Part shown: one piece after another, positions 17,198 to 25,417 of the stretch
How positions within the stretch are numbered: the first letter of the stretch is position 1
Layout of the letters: the number at the start of each line of letters is the position of its first letter
Source of the DNA: Manganibacter manganicus
GTDB lineage: Bacteria > Pseudomonadota > Alphaproteobacteria > Rhizobiales > Rhizobiaceae
DNA length: 64,000 nt
NCBI RefSeq assembly: GCF_002075885.1
Contig: NZ_MDET01000034.1
Location: forward strand, 1-64,000
Direction of reading: 5' to 3'
The notes under the pieces: generated by a model
What the model was told of the DNA's origin: nothing
Seen by the model: only the letters and a program-made list of their open reading frames with translations
The model's database searches: none
Position numbers and translations under genes: made by a program

Positions 17198-17458
17198 ATG
17201 CCCAGGGAAGTCGACTATAGTCACCAGGGACTCGCCAAGCTGATGCTGAAGATGCCGGTCCTGCGTGGCCGATTGCAAATCCTCAGCAGAAGGGACCCTG
17301 ATGTCCTGGACCTTTGCGCCGCCTTCGGAGAGGCCAGCGTCACGCTGGAACGGCTGTTAAAAGAAAACAGCCCTTCAAATCGAGAGAAAATCGAAGAGTA
17401 CCGGAACATTTGCGACGAAATCGAAAACGACATCATTTCTCTTTGCGCGACCGAATGA
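17198..17458 (+). CDS. Small hypothetical protein
   Basis: An 86-residue soluble protein that I do not recognise. It begins MPREVDYSHQ, has no signal peptide or membrane segment and is mainly charged helices, with a Glu/Lys/Arg-rich second half (SNREKIEEYRNICDEIENDI) that could form a short coiled coil. The ATG at 17198 has a strong GGGGAGG seven bases upstream, supporting a real gene; the longer frame from 17114 is rejected. It lies between the sulfatase operon and the outer-membrane channel gene, with motif copies on both sides, and may be co-regulated with them. Confidence 0.7.
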   Translation: MPREVDYSHQGLAKLMLKMPVLRGRLQILSRRDPDVLDLCAAFGEASVTLERLLKENSPSNREKIEEYRNICDEIENDIISLCATE

Positions 17459-17568
17459 GTGGGAAGGCCGGCTTGCTCGGCAAGCCGAGATCGGCACCTC
17501 TTTCGTAGTCGGCAAGCGTGTTGTCTGAGGGCCATAGCCGCCCGAAACGGCGAAGAAAGAGACGACTT

Positions 17569-17583
17569 GTTACAGTTACGTAC
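17569..17583 (-). promoter_or_regulatory. GTACGTTACNGTAAC motif, copy 3
   Basis: On the minus strand it reads GTACGTAACTGTAAC, one base from the consensus, with GAA before it as in copy 1. It lies 72 bp upstream of the outer-membrane channel gene at 17656, a usual operator distance. Confidence 0.5.
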
Positions 17584-17655
17584 TTCGCTTGATTACGCAA
17601 TGCGCCGAAGTTCGGCCCCGGCTTCGTTCGGCTGAGACAATGCGAGGGACTGTCC

Positions 17656-18603
17656 GTGAAAACCAGTATATTCAAATTGGCAGGGGCATCTGCCGTCACG
17701 ATCTGTGCGCTGGCATCCACGAATGCCTCGGCCACCGAGGCGGCATTCGGGCGCTACACTCCCGGCGTCTTTGCCGCGCCAGGCGTCGGATACGTACCTC
17801 CTGCACCGGGCGTGTATTGGCAGAGCTCCACAATGTATTATCATGGTTCGGCCTCGAAAAATCTTCAGATTCCTCTCGGCAGGTCTATCCAACTCGGCTT
17901 GAAGAGCGATTATGTCAGCCAGACTTTCACCGGCATATGGGTGCCGGAATTGGAACTCGGCCATAATCTGACACTGGCTTTCAGTATGTCGCTGCCCCTG
18001 CAGCACCTACGTGCTTCCGTTGACGTCCGAAGATTCGGGATATCCGACAGTGACAGTGGACTGGGAGACATCGTCTTCGGTCCCATGCTCGGATGGCGTT
18101 CGGCTTCGGGAACGACTTTTGCATCGGCCAGCCTGCGCATTTTCGCGCCGACCGGCAATTATGATCCAAACGCGATCGCCAACATAGGCACCAATTACTG
18201 GACCTTTTCGCCGAACTTTTCCTTCACCACGGTCAATCCGGAGACCGGCCTTGAATTCGACTTGACAGCCGGCATCGACTTCAACACCAGGAATTCGGCC
18301 ACAGACTACACCAGCGGCGCGTTGGCGCATGTCGACGCGGCTGTCATCCAGCATTTCAACAAGCAGTTTGGGGTCGGGATATTTGGCTCGATCCTTTATC
18401 AGCTCCAAGACGACAAAGGCGTCTTGGCAGACCGCCTCGATGGCTTCAAGGGGAGATCCTTCGCTATCGGCCCGATGCTGAAATATACGGGTGGGTCGGA
18501 GGCAAATCCCATCAATGCTTCTCTGAGCTGGGCACCGGAGTTCGGCGTCAAGAACAGGATGAAGGGAAACGCTTTCTATCTAAACGTGTCCGGTAAGTTC
18601 TAA
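17656..18603 (+). CDS. Outer-membrane beta-barrel channel (phenol MetA-pathway/SphA-like)
   Basis: Predicted outer-membrane channel of 315 residues. The first 26 residues are a signal peptide (MKTSIFKLAGASAVTICALA, cleavage near ASA/TEA). The rest shows alternating beta strands rich in Gly, Ser and aromatic residues and ends in Phe (YLNVSGKF), as outer-membrane barrels do. The pattern GLGDIVFGPMLGWRS with SASLRIFAPTGNYDP matches the family named after phenol-degradation MetA proteins and SphA. The start is GTG at 17656 with GAGGGA nine bases upstream. It may admit hydrophobic substrates, perhaps those hydrolysed by the neighbouring sulfatase and phosphatase; this link is inferred from proximity and the shared motif. 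Confidence 0.8.
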   Translation: MKTSIFKLAGASAVTICALASTNASATEAAFGRYTPGVFAAPGVGYVPPAPGVYWQSSTMYYHGSASKNLQIPLGRSIQLGLKSDYVSQTFTGIWVPELELGHNLTLAFSMSLPLQHLRASVDVRRFGISDSDSGLGDIVFGPMLGWRSASGTTFASASLRIFAPTGNYDPNAIANIGTNYWTFSPNFSFTTVNPETGLEFDLTAGIDFNTRNSATDYTSGALAHVDAAVIQHFNKQFGVGIFGSILYQLQDDKGVLADRLDGFKGRSFAIGPMLKYTGGSEANPINASLSWAPEFGVKNRMKGNAFYLNVSGKF

Positions 18604-18845
18604 TGTATGTCGTCCCGAAACTGCCCCACTTTTCGGGGCGATGACATGCATCACGACAAGCGCTTGGAGGCTCGATCCATGCCGGGATTTGGCACGGTGA
18701 CATGATGTGTTTATTCTCTCGAAACTGCACGCGTCGCGCGTCCACCGTAATAAGCTTGGCCTTGGGCAACCGCTTCAGATGTAGCCGCTGTCACTGCCGT
18801 AATTCTTGGAAGTGTAAAGACCGCGCCGCTTTGGTGTTTTGAATG

Positions 18846-20657
18846 CTATCGGCTAGGCAAGCTGGCTTTGGAAATGCCATCCTGTAACAGCGCAACGAAG
18901 CCGGGATCGAAGTGACGTTTCGTCATGTAGCGGTGAACCGAAGCCTCCGATCCCAAGCCCCTCCTCTGTAGCGAGGCGGCTTCCGTCTGTGCGTCCGCTT
19001 GCATTTCCAGTTGCCCCAGCGTCGCGACATGCAGGATGCTGACTTCACAGCAGGGTGCCGGATTGCTCTGCACAAGCCGGGAGAGAGCCACCGCATAGGC
19101 GCCCCGCCGATAAGCATCCATGGCTAGTACGGCATGAATTTCGGGGCTGGCCGTTTCAGTGAGATCGCGTGCCTTCTCGATAAGCGGTATCGCCTCGTCC
19201 CAACGCCCGGTAAGCGCCAGCACACCGGCAAAAGCCGCCACGGCATCGGGGTCGTATGGGTTCAATGTCATTGCACGGCGACCAGCCCTGAGCGCCGCGT
19301 CGGTGTAGCCGAGATGAAACAACGCTTCCATTTGCGACCGGGCCCCGACGGCGGATGTTGGTGAGAGAACGGTCGCTGTATTGGCAAGGTCGAGGGCGTG
19401 CCCAGCCGAAGCGGGAGGCTGAGCGGAATCGAGCATCGGCAGCACTCGGGAAAGGACGGCATGGGCGACAGCGTGGCCCGGCAGAACCTTGATGGTTTGT
19501 TCAAGGCAGGCTTTCGCCGTTCGCAGCCTTGCCGGATCGAGCGAATGCAGCGACCGATAGGCACGCAGGACGCACCCGTTGCCCAGGGTCGGCGCAGCAT
19601 AGTCTTTACGCAATTCCGAATTGCTGATCGTTCCCCGCAGGCCGGCAATGCGGTTTGCAAGCCGCGCCACAATCCGGTCCCGTTCTTCCGCATTCTGTGG
19701 AATCGGTTCGATATGCGACGTGAGGACCACGCCGTTGCGGTCGCTGACCTGCCACCAGAGCGTCTGCTGCGGCGACGTTGAGCGATAATCCACAGCGATC
19801 TGGTAAGCGGCATCGATCGCCGGGGTTGAAGGTGTCATTTGGGTATTGTGGCGCCGGGCCGGACCACCGGACCCGTCCACGATTGTGACGGTCTGGAACC
19901 GGGACATCGCAATGAGCAAGGCCTCTTTGAGATCGCGCGCGGCATTAACGGTTTCGTCGCCGCCTGCCGAGACAGTCAGGATGGTTCGGGGCCTTTCCGA
20001 TACGGTGTGCGTCGGCGGCGCCACAAATCGCCACAGGGCAAATCCGGCCAGTGCAACCCCGCTCGCGACCAGTGCTGCTGAAAGCCCTCGAAACAGCTTC
20101 GACGCGTGCGCGGAATGCTTTTCCTCGGATACGGCATCCGCAGTACCGGCAACAGTCACTGTCTTGTCAAGGGTTTGGGACACATGCTCCGGGGAAGGTC
20201 GCCGCCTCCTGATCGTAGGTACGTACCCGCCCTTGGGCAGCCCGATGCGAAGCAGGCTTTGTTGCCCGTGAACTTCGTAATAATGAGAGAGCGAGGAGCG
20301 CAGCCGCATCGCTTCTATGCGTACGATGGGGTCGATTATCGGATCGAAATCCGCTGGCCGACCGAAAACGTCCACGGCGACCGAATAAGCCTTGATCTTG
20401 TCGGTAGCACCCTCAAGCACCTTTTCCATGACGTAACGCAAAAAACGCTTGTTCCGCTCGGATGAGCGAAAATTGGGGTCAGTCAGCACCCGCTCCAGTT
20501 CCGCCAGTGTCTCCTCTTGGGAAACCGGCGGACCCTTGGACTCGTCATCGAAGGACGACCACCCCTCTTCGGCGACAATCCTCTCGCTTGGCGGTCCCCG
20601 TCCCATTTTGACCGGACTCAAATGAAGCCGGCCCAGCGTGTCATGTTTCCAAAACAT
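18846..20657 (-). CDS. Membrane-anchored regulator-like protein with TPR domain
   Basis: A 603-residue protein with three parts. Residues about 45-155 form a compact domain (FRSSERNKRFLRYVMEKVLE, then DVFGRPADFDPIIDPIVRIE, then LPKGGYVP) often seen in rhizobial proteins labelled adenylate-cyclase-like or TPR regulators; it resembles a winged helix by eye. One membrane helix follows near residue 200 (ALVASGVALAGFALWRFV). The rest is a large TPR-type region (ALDLANTATVLSPTSAVGAR, YDPDAVAAFAGVLALTGRWDEA). No cyclase catalytic motifs are seen. The start at 20657 lacks a good ribosome binding site; ATG 20606 is an alternative. It is divergent from a LytS-type kinase. A CadC-like transmembrane regulator role is possible but unproven. 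Confidence 0.75.
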   Translation of the reverse strand: MFWKHDTLGRLHLSPVKMGRGPPSERIVAEEGWSSFDDESKGPPVSQEETLAELERVLTDPNFRSSERNKRFLRYVMEKVLEGATDKIKAYSVAVDVFGRPADFDPIIDPIVRIEAMRLRSSLSHYYEVHGQQSLLRIGLPKGGYVPTIRRRRPSPEHVSQTLDKTVTVAGTADAVSEEKHSAHASKLFRGLSAALVASGVALAGFALWRFVAPPTHTVSERPRTILTVSAGGDETVNAARDLKEALLIAMSRFQTVTIVDGSGGPARRHNTQMTPSTPAIDAAYQIAVDYRSTSPQQTLWWQVSDRNGVVLTSHIEPIPQNAEERDRIVARLANRIAGLRGTISNSELRKDYAAPTLGNGCVLRAYRSLHSLDPARLRTAKACLEQTIKVLPGHAVAHAVLSRVLPMLDSAQPPASAGHALDLANTATVLSPTSAVGARSQMEALFHLGYTDAALRAGRRAMTLNPYDPDAVAAFAGVLALTGRWDEAIPLIEKARDLTETASPEIHAVLAMDAYRRGAYAVALSRLVQSNPAPCCEVSILHVATLGQLEMQADAQTEAASLQRRGLGSEASVHRYMTKRHFDPGFVALLQDGISKASLPSR

Positions 20658-20853
20658 TTGCTAATTAAGCTTTTCCTTCAATATCTTACCTACTCGCGAT
20701 TTGGTCATTCAGTGGTTCCATGTTAGGCCTTGCCTGCCATTGCGTCACAAGGTGGCACAGTGGGAGGTGCACCGGCATATCCCGTTCGACCAAGGGGTCG
20801 ATTAAGTCGATGAAGTGGCGGTTGGAGCGGCCGCCGCGCATTGGGGGGGTACA

Positions 20854-22002
20854 ATGAGCGTCGTTGTGGTTCTCGAGCAGCAAGGGTCGCATCCGGCTAC
20901 CGTTCGCAGCACACTTGCCCAGGTTTCAACGCGCGAACCTGTGGTCCTCCCCAATACGAGCCTGGAGCGAACATTGGGTTCGTTCTGGCGGGCGCAAACC
21001 GCCGGTTGGCTTTTCGGAGCGATGTTCGGCTTCGTCTGCCGGATCATCGCCTTCGAAGATCTGGTGTTTGCCCTTGTGCTGACGGCTGTTCTCGAACCAA
21101 TCGGATTTTCGTTGACCGCGCTAGCCCACTCGTTCTTCCGCGACCGCATCAGGCGTGGCATAACCCTGATGATCGTCGCGGTTGCGCTGATGCTTTCGGT
21201 TCTCGCCGGGCTAGGTCAGATGCTGGTTGCCGATGCGATCAAGACTGCGATGCTGCCGCAGAATGACCCCGGTCTGGTTTCCAGCAAGCTCGTCATACCT
21301 GCCGTCTATTATACGCTGGTGTTCATGGGGTGGTCGCTTGCCTATCTGTGGATCAACGCCGAAGCCGATGCCCGCACCGCGTGGTTCCAACGCGGCCATG
21401 CGCGAGAAGCCGCCCTCAACGCAGAATTGAACCAGCTGCGTTCGCAACTGGATTCCCACTTCTTGTTGAACGCTCTGAATGTCGTGGCGATGGAGATTCC
21501 GGAATCTCCCGATATCGCGCTTGAAATGACAAAGCGCGTGGCAGCCTATTTGCGCTACTCTCTCGCTCATCATGATCAGCGCTTGTGCTCCTTGGCCGAG
21601 GAATTGGAAGCGGTGCGCAATTATTTGCGCATCCAGGAACTGAGATTCGAAAGCCGGCTGGATTGCAAGTTGGACGCAGACCCGAATATTGAGGGAACTC
21701 GGGTTCCCCATTTCATCCTGCAGCCGCTTATCGAAAACGCGGTCAAGCATGGTCTCGCCACCACCAATGGGCCTCTTGCAATTTCGGTTACAGCTAAACG
21801 AGTCGGCACGCAGCTCGCCGTGGAAATCTGCAACTCCGGCCGGCTGAGAAAGCACAGCCGGGACCGGCCGGCCGTCGGCCTTGCCAACACAAGCCGCCGC
21901 CTGGAACTGCATTATCCCGATCGCCATCGGCTGACCATCGATCAGGAGGAGGGCAAGGTGGTTGTAAAACTGACGCTACGGGGGAGCGCATGTTACGCCT
22001 GA
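20854..22002 (+). CDS. LytS/YehU-type sensor histidine kinase
   Basis: Membrane-bound kinase of 382 residues. About four hydrophobic segments lie between residues 45 and 165 and form the sensor part. The His_kinase domain begins with AELNQLRSQLDSHFLLNALN, where His in SHFLLN is the phosphorylation site. The ATPase part has the N-box FILQPLIENAVKHGL; the G-boxes are weak, as usual in this family. ATG 20854 follows a run of G (GGGGGGG) seven bases upstream. It overlaps the response-regulator gene by 13 bp, so both are made together. No periplasmic ligand domain is present, so the signal is probably in or near the membrane. Confidence 0.9.
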   Translation: MSVVVVLEQQGSHPATVRSTLAQVSTREPVVLPNTSLERTLGSFWRAQTAGWLFGAMFGFVCRIIAFEDLVFALVLTAVLEPIGFSLTALAHSFFRDRIRRGITLMIVAVALMLSVLAGLGQMLVADAIKTAMLPQNDPGLVSSKLVIPAVYYTLVFMGWSLAYLWINAEADARTAWFQRGHAREAALNAELNQLRSQLDSHFLLNALNVVAMEIPESPDIALEMTKRVAAYLRYSLAHHDQRLCSLAEELEAVRNYLRIQELRFESRLDCKLDADPNIEGTRVPHFILQPLIENAVKHGLATTNGPLAISVTAKRVGTQLAVEICNSGRLRKHSRDRPAVGLANTSRRLELHYPDRHRLTIDQEEGKVVVKLTLRGSACYA

Positions 22003-22745
22003 TGCTGGTCGATGATGAACCGCGTGCGCGCCGCGGCCTGAAGCGGATCATAACCAGGGACGCAGGCACCGAGATCGTCGGCGAAGCGGCTTCGATCGCC
22101 GATGCGTGCCAACTGGCCAACACGCTTAAGCCGGACGCCATCTTTCTGGACGTCGAGCTCGGCGATGGGCATGGCTTCGACCTTTTGGACCAGATATATC
22201 CGGGATCGGCCATCGTCTTCGTGACGGGCCACAGCGGCTACGCGCCACAGGCATTCGATGTCGCGGCGCTCGACTACCTCTTGAAGCCGGTTGATGAAGA
22301 CCGGCTCTCGGTCGCCTTGGAGCGGATACGGCGGTTTCGGGAGCAGGCAAGCCGGGATCGCTCAACCCATCCGGATCAGCCGCAACGCATCCACATCAGG
22401 CTGCCCGGCCGTTCGGCCATCGTTTCTGCCGACAAGATCGCACTGCTGATGGCCGAAGGTGATTTCACCCGCATGCTGATGGCCGATGGCCACAACCATT
22501 TCGTATGCCGTCTGCTCCGAAGCTTCGAGGCCGAGCTTGCCGGGCCGCCATTCGTGCGGGTCAGCCGCTCGCTGTTATTCAATCTCGATCATGTGGAGAA
22601 CGTCGCCGCCCATGATGGCGGCCGATCGGTCGTGTCGTTCGGCGAAAAACTGGAGCCGGTCGTGTTGGGGCGCATGCCCACTCGGCGCCTGCTGCGTCAC
22701 CTTCGCCCCCGCGCCGATCGAAACGCGGTCCAAACGGAAGGCTAG
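21990..22745 (+). CDS. LytTR-family response regulator
   Basis: Cytosolic partner of the preceding kinase, 251 residues. The receiver domain has the acidic pair in VDDEPRARRG, the phospho-Asp in AIFLDVELGDGHG and the Lys in LDYLLKPVDEDRL. The LytTR DNA-binding domain covers about residues 135-240 (VSADKIALLMAEGDFTRML; FVRVSRSLLFNLDHVENV). LytTR regulators bind direct repeats. I did not find an obvious pair of LytTR sites, so its targets are unknown; the neighbouring TPR regulator and membrane protein genes are the first candidates. Its stop overlaps the 3' end of the convergent gene at 22742. Confidence 0.93.
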   Translation: MLRLMLVDDEPRARRGLKRIITRDAGTEIVGEAASIADACQLANTLKPDAIFLDVELGDGHGFDLLDQIYPGSAIVFVTGHSGYAPQAFDVAALDYLLKPVDEDRLSVALERIRRFREQASRDRSTHPDQPQRIHIRLPGRSAIVSADKIALLMAEGDFTRMLMADGHNHFVCRLLRSFEAELAGPPFVRVSRSLLFNLDHVENVAAHDGGRSVVSFGEKLEPVVLGRMPTRRLLRHLRPRADRNAVQTEG

Positions 22746-23179
22746 GCTGTAGTCGCGCCGTCTGCCGGTATCCATCGCCCAGGCCTGCCTCGCTCGCTTA
22801 TGAAGTAGACGATGCTATAGGCGACAATCGTGGCGTCGGCGAGAAAGGCCGGAAAGTAGCCCATTATCCACGGCTCATCGAGATTGCTGAGAAAAAGATA
22901 GACGACAAGGCTCTTTTCGACAGCGCTGAACAGCATCGTCTCGAAACGCAGCCATGGACGGAATGCGGCGACAACCATCAAGGCGCCGATGCCGAACACC
23001 ATGAGCCCCCAATGCCGCAGGATCGGCACGCTGGCGGGTGTGTAATCGACGAAGCCGCCAAGCTGCGACGTGATTGCACCGATGTCGAATGCGAGCGGCA
23101 GCGTCGCGCATGTGACCAGCCCGAATAGGATCAGAAACCACTTGATGGTCCGGTCGATGAAAGCGTTGATGGCACGCAT
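22742..23179 (-). CDS. Small four-helix inner-membrane protein
   Basis: I do not recognise a named family. The 145-residue product has about four membrane helices (WFLILFGLVTCATLPLAF; HWGLMVFGIGALMVVAAF; SLVVYLFLSNLDEPWIMGYF; ATIVAYSIVYFI), with positive residues at the N-terminus. The start at 23179 is well supported by GGGAGGAAG. Its last four bases overlap the end of the convergent LytTR regulator. It is divergent from the DUF6522-like gene across a 430-bp region that holds motif copy 4. A role in membrane stress or respiration is conceivable, but nothing in the sequence proves it. Confidence 0.78.
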   Translation of the reverse strand: MRAINAFIDRTIKWFLILFGLVTCATLPLAFDIGAITSQLGGFVDYTPASVPILRHWGLMVFGIGALMVVAAFRPWLRFETMLFSAVEKSLVVYLFLSNLDEPWIMGYFPAFLADATIVAYSIVYFISERGRPGRWIPADGATTA

Positions 23180-23611
23180 GTCTTCCTCCCGAGGATAAGA
23201 TGTACGGTTGCGACGTATTTTCCGTCCAACTCCCTTATGACAGGCAGCACAAACGGTCTGCCAAGAGAGCAGTCGCTGGAGGGAATCGTGCTTTCGTCGG
23301 CGACTTGTCGGTGTTGGGCGTGCCGCCGGCCATTAATCCAAGATGATTAGGCGGATCCTGTCGCCACCTGCTCCTTGTCAGCCCCTGGCGTCGACGCACA
23401 ATCCCATTCTGAACTGCCGATTGGAGTACGTTACTGTAACAATGCGCGACTGTGAGCAAGGAACGAGACGGCGTGTCGGCCACTCAGGCATGCGTGAGGC
23501 CGCGCGATACGAACTCTTCTACGACACGCCGCTTCGATGTATCGTTGTATCGTCTGGCGCCGCGCTGACTTGCTGAGGCAGCACACGGACGGAAATTTTG
23601 GAGAGACGCCG
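23180..23611. other. Divergent intergenic region with motif copy 4
   Basis: About 430 bases between the small membrane protein (minus) and the DUF6522-like gene (plus). Apart from the GTACGTTACTGTAAC copy I see no gene, RNA or repeat that can be supported. Confidence 0.45.
23426..23440 (+). promoter_or_regulatory. GTACGTTACNGTAAC motif, copy 4
   Basis: GTACGTTACTGTAAC preceded by TTGGA, nearly the same extended context as copy 1 (TTGAA). It lies 171 bp upstream of the DUF6522-like gene and 246 bp upstream of the divergent membrane-protein gene, six kilobases from the other copies. Confidence 0.55.
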
Positions 23612-23902
23612 ATGATCATCGAACGGAGCGGTGACAACTTCTCTGTCGATGCCTCGCTCATGGCGGAATTGTTGAATGTCCCGCCGTCACGCGTCCAGGC
23701 TTTGATGCGCCGAAACGAAATTACCAGCATTTGCGAGCGCGGCGAGGCCGAACATGCCGGGCAATACAGGCTCACCTTCTTCTACAGGGGACGCCGCGCG
23801 CGGCTGACTGTCGACGAAGCGGGCCGGATCCTGCGGCGATCGATCGTCAATTATGGCGAACGCCCGCTCCCGCGGAGCCTTCACGGAACCGGCAAGCCGT
23901 GA
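23612..23902 (+). CDS. DUF6522-like protein
   Basis: A 96-residue soluble protein. The pattern FSVDASLMAELLNVPPSRV, then LMRRNEITSICERGE, then RLTFFYRGRRARLTVDEAG, and RSIVNYGERPLP matches what I know of the DUF6522 family, which has no established function and often occurs near respiratory or nitrogen-oxide genes. The single Cys lies in the conserved ITSICERG. ATG 23612 has GGAGAG upstream; the longer frame to 23537 is rejected. It converges on the NsrR-like regulator, with 17 bp between them. Confidence 0.75.
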   Translation: MIIERSGDNFSVDASLMAELLNVPPSRVQALMRRNEITSICERGEAEHAGQYRLTFFYRGRRARLTVDEAGRILRRSIVNYGERPLPRSLHGTGKP

Positions 23903-23919
23903 AGCATCGTCACTTGTGT

Positions 23920-24396
23920 CTATCCCTGGGCGGTTGCTTCGATGAATTCAGGGCCGCGAATCCGGCCGTCGAGCGGAAATGGCTCGCTGAAATCGCCCTC
24001 CGTCAGCATCAGGTCGGCCAACGTGTAGCGATCCAGCGTCGCGACGAACGCGTTAAGGGCCTGGTTGAGAACATTGGGCAGCCGGCAGGACCCGGTGATG
24101 AGGCATTGGTTGCCTCGGCCAAAACACTCGACCAGTGCGAAATCGGGTTCCGTCTGCCGCACCACCGCGCCGAGATTGATGTTTTCCGGGCGTTCGGCGA
24201 GCGTGAAGCCGCCCCTGCGCCCACGCACGCCCTTCAAATAGCCGATCTTGGTCAGGTTATTGACCACTTTCATCAAATGGGCGCGGGAGACGCCGAAATT
24301 CTTCGATGTTTCCTCGATCGTAATCAGGCGGTCGCCCGCCGTACCGGCATACATCAACACCCGCAGGGCGTAGTCGGTAAACATCGTCAATCGCAT
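23920..24396 (-). CDS. nsrR: Rrf2-family regulator, NsrR-like
   Basis: Iron-sulphur-dependent repressor of 158 residues. The winged helix starts at the very N-terminus (MRLTMFTDYALRVLMYAG; FGVSRAHLMKVVNNLTKIGY; GGFTLAERPENINLGAVVR). Three cysteines follow as ECFGRGNQC-LITGS-C, the spacing C-x6-C-x5-C seen in alphaproteobacterial NsrR rather than the C-x8-C-x6-C pattern of RirA/IscR. NsrR senses nitric oxide through its cluster. On the minus strand its upstream region has AAGATGAAT, which resembles half of a known NsrR site, but this is weak. The neighbours DUF2478, DUF6522 and CtaD fit an NO or respiration theme. Confidence 0.82.
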   Translation of the reverse strand: MRLTMFTDYALRVLMYAGTAGDRLITIEETSKNFGVSRAHLMKVVNNLTKIGYLKGVRGRRGGFTLAERPENINLGAVVRQTEPDFALVECFGRGNQCLITGSCRLPNVLNQALNAFVATLDRYTLADLMLTEGDFSEPFPLDGRIRGPEFIEATAQG

Positions 24397-24522
24397 CGGA
24401 TACCAGCCAGGATCAGGTCACGCTCATAAACCGAACTGCCGGATGAATCTGCCGCGCAAGCTCTTATGGCTATTACTACCAGTCATATGATCGACTGAAC
24501 ATTCATCTTTACGGACGCGGCT

Positions 24523-25059
24523 CTAATGCTCGGCCTTTTGTAAAGGCAGGTCGACGCGTGAGCGCCACCATTGCCGCAACGCCGCTGCGTCGGCCTCGAT
24601 GAAAACGGCTTGCGGCGCGAAGGCCCGCAAGGCTTCCAGATGCTTTCCCGACACCGCGGTCAGAACAGGCTTGCCGGCCGCGAGCGCGGCTTCGAACGCC
24701 GCAAACAGGCCCTTGCGCATGGCTTCGAGCTTGCCGAATTTGCTCAGCACGACAAGATCGCTGCCCTCAAGTTGGTCGAGCACGAGCGAACACGCCGCTT
24801 CGACGCCTCGGGCGTCGAGATGGCAGGACGTTCCCACCGGGGTGCTTTCCAGATAGATCGAACAAAGCGAGCCGGAGACGATGTCGCGCAGGCTTCCGGC
24901 GCTGCATGTGCGCTCAGGCAGACCATGCTCTTCGGCAATGACGCCGACGACGCTGACACCCGCCGACCGGCCGTCTGCCGCGACAGCGGCCAGAAGCGCC
25001 TGAACGTCTTGCCCGTTGGCTCCCTTGACGACTGCAATAGAACTCGATCCGTCACGCAT
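24523..25059 (-). CDS. DUF2478-like nucleotide-binding protein
   Basis: A 178-residue cytosolic protein. The start IAVVKGANGQDVQALLAAVA with VSVVGVIAEEHGL, then the Cys/Ser-rich middle (RTCSAGSLRDIVSG) and SDLVVLSKFGKLEAMRKGLF match the DUF2478 family, which is thought to be nucleotide-binding and is often near molybdate or nitrogen-oxide genes. The function is not established. The start is ATG 25059, six bases after AGGAG; a longer frame to 25296 has no support. It stands upstream of and in line with the NsrR-like gene, 126 bp apart, so they may share a transcript. Confidence 0.72.
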   Translation of the reverse strand: MRDGSSSIAVVKGANGQDVQALLAAVAADGRSAGVSVVGVIAEEHGLPERTCSAGSLRDIVSGSLCSIYLESTPVGTSCHLDARGVEAACSLVLDQLEGSDLVVLSKFGKLEAMRKGLFAAFEAALAAGKPVLTAVSGKHLEALRAFAPQAVFIEADAAALRQWWRSRVDLPLQKAEH

Positions 25060-25417
25060 GTTCATCTCCTGGGGCGGCGGCGAACAAGGATGATCCGCTC
25101 CCACTGTTCGATCAAGACCATTTTTCAAATCGGGATGGAATCGATCCACCCCATCAAACTCAAAAGATATATTGCCGGTGCATCTATAGCGCGCTAGGTT
25201 ATGGGGAGGTTGGATGTCGAGCGCACGGCTCGACCGAGCCAATCGCAGACACGCGGGGACGCACGCCGGCCGAAGCCGGCGTGGCAAAGTCCACACAGAT
25301 TGTCTTGTGGCCTGACCGGGACATGAGGCCGCCCTCGGCGACGAGGCACGACCCCCTCACCAGACCATTGCGACTGACCCTTCATCCGGCCGGAACCGTG
25401 AGCACGGAGGGAATGTC
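25060..25417. other. Divergent intergenic region before ctaD
   Basis: About 360 bases between the DUF2478-like gene (minus) and ctaD (plus). CTTGATCGAAC on the minus strand near 25113 looks like half of an FNR-type site (TTGATN4ATCAA) but the second half is missing. No gene is supported. Confidence 0.4.

Noticed and set aside
25105..25120. FNR-type site upstream of ctaD
   Set aside because: Only one half-site (TTGAT on the minus strand) is present; the ATCAA half at the proper distance is missing.
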